A DNA stretch of 64,000 nt from NCBI GenBank assembly GCA_028023455.1, contig JAQFVV010006427.1:560001-624000 (forward strand), given 5' to 3'. The notes under the pieces were generated by a model that saw nothing but the letters and a program-made list of their open reading frames with translations, made no database searches and was not told the origin of the DNA. The stretch is from Epiperipatus broadwayi (lineage: Eukaryota > Onychophora > Udeonychophora > Euonychophora > Peripatidae). Below are positions 62,371-64,000 of the stretch, in pieces (the stretch's first letter is position 1; every line of letters begins with the position of its first letter). The translations under genes were made by a program, and so were the position numbers.

Positions 62371-64000
62371 CTCCACATGGATGCATGATCTGACAATACA
62401 TTTATAATTGAAACAGACATAAAGATTTTGCACAAAAAGTAAACATAAAAGTGTTATAAGAATTTTGAGAATTTATTGGTATATTAAAAAATTAAAAGAT
62501 CATAATTTTATATTATTTACTGGTCATAAGTCGGTCGCCACAATATTACATTAAAATATATGCTAATGTTGCCACACGTATTCTGTTGTCAGATTATTAA
62601 AATACTACCACATACGTATTTATTTATTTCATTTAGGAAGTAATAAGATTATATTATACTATTATTGTTATTATTATTATTTATTATTGTTAATTGCTGT
62701 GTAGTAGATTATGACAATAAAATTCCCTTTTCATAGTTTACTACCGTAATTTTAAATCAGTTAGAATACAATTTATGAACCTGAGATTTTATTTTATTTT
62801 ATTTTATTTATTTTCTTCATTTTATTTAATTGAGCTAGATTCTTATTACAAAGAATATTAAGATATGATTATTATTTTAATCGTAATGAATAGAGCTTAG
62901 AAAGTCGTAAGAATACTATGAGCTAGTTATTTGGTATAGTAAAAAGGGAGTATAGTGTTCTTATGCCATTGAGATAGTATCATGTGGATAATATCTCAAT
63001 GTAGTCTATCTCGTTCCCCGTGTCGTCACTCCATGTCTCATGAAAATAGTAAATATTTGTTAATTAATTTTAAAAATATAACTGTATTTGTATATTAAAA
63101 AAAAAAATTAGAGCTAGTAATCATTTTAATTAATGCTAGATATTTCATTTATTTATTTGGTAACTGAGCTAGAACCCGGAATTTTAAACAAGTATATAAA
63201 ATTTTGGAGGACGTGCGGAGGGGGAGATTAGAATATATATATATATATCTGTTACATCTGTTGAAATAAATTAATAAGTTACAAAAAAGAAGGAAAATAT
63301 GAGAGAAAACAAGAAAAATATATTTAAAAGTAGATTATAAAATGTAATTTTGAAAAAATGAAAGATTGCATCTATTTTTTTTCGAATAAAACTATTTTAG
63401 CAGGAATAGGGTGGGGAAATATCTAAAACCTGCTCTCTCTATTTTTTTTATAAATTAAAAAGAAAAAAAAAGAAAACAAATAAATGTAAAAGATTACAAT
63501 AAAAATTAATTAGTAAAAGAAACTTTTGTAAAGTATCTCATCAGCAGGAATGCAATTAATTTGAATGATTTCTGGCTGCTAAAATGTTAGATGAATCTAA
63601 TAAAGATTAGATAAATAAAATGTAAAAATTAAATCAGATTAACATTATAATAAAAATAAATAAACAATGGGAAAGTTAGATATAAAAAGGGCACTTGTCA
63701 ATTGTTAATTATTTATCTATACTTGTCCATAGTTTTTCCAAAAGTTTTGCAGAGTCTTTGAAGAAGTTGTCATCTAATGTTTCCAATTTTCCTGTCTATC
63801 AGATCCATTCAGCATTCAGGGCATAGTTAGAATGACCCTCAGCTATGGAGGACATATAAACAAAAAAACCACATTATCTAGTCACATGTTGCTAGAAAAA
63901 TGTTAGAGTGTTCAGCTGGACTTCATGCCCAAGTTCTCAGCTCCATCAAATGTTTTTGCCTGGAACCAATGCCTAAACTGTGTGTTAGATGCTGCTGCAT
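62371..64000. other. No gene seen to right edge
   Basis: AT-rich DNA with ATT and TTTTA runs (about 62660-62685 and 62785-62815). From about 63710 to the edge the composition becomes more balanced, suggesting that a repeat or exon begins here and continues outside. No motif is recognisable. Confidence 0.45.

Overview
The window is AT-rich animal-type DNA with no intact host gene that I can recognise. It has long intron- or intergenic-like tracts, large (ATT)n/(AAT)n and (AT)n microsatellites, tRNA-derived SINEs with A-tails, apurinic-endonuclease LINEs with CCHC gag ORFs, GIY-YIG Penelope-like elements (PLEs) and a Merlin-type DNA transposon remnant. This mixture fits an invertebrate metazoan. 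I cannot name the species from sequence alone. Almost every recognisable protein-coding stretch is a retroelement carrying frameshifts or stops.

Layout. 1-690: ORF1 (gag) fragment of a LINE, minus strand, running off the left edge. 4.78-5.75 kb: decayed Merlin/ISXO2-like transposase abutted by a tRNA-headed SINE-like unit. 8.0-14.25 kb: near full-length but broken LINE (LINE-A), minus strand. 25.56-28.40 kb: two PLE copies head-to-head, forming a long inverted repeat. 31.7-32.75 kb: older PLE remnant. 33-34.4 kb: SINE-like heads and a ~62-bp minisatellite. 42.39-42.67 kb: two SINEs in tandem with three copies of the target site. 43.3-48.77 kb: second LINE (LINE-B), related to LINE-A, with a probable (TAA)n tail. 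48.8-49.9 kb: 5'-truncated fragment of an unrelated LINE fused to a microsatellite. 52.7-54.7 kb: a second head-to-head PLE pair. 59.4-62.35 kb: a plus-strand region with a CCAAT motif, small ORFs, a good splice acceptor and a convincing poly(A) signal, possibly one host transcription unit. Three small minus-strand blocks (17.9, 35.4 and 39.4 kb) look like possible host exons.

How the parts relate. LINE-A, LINE-B and the fragment at the left edge share gag and RT sequence and belong to one lineage. A short SINE family with a tRNA-Gly(UCC)-like head occurs six times on both strands. It probably depends on a LINE for movement. The most interesting pattern involves PLEs: two separate loci carry head-to-head 5'-truncated PLE copies, and the 3' tail of one PLE family contains a tRNA-like SINE sequence that also occurs alone at 5.4 kb. 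That raises the possibility of a PLE-associated SINE. Coordinates of repeat boundaries are by eye and may be off by several bases.
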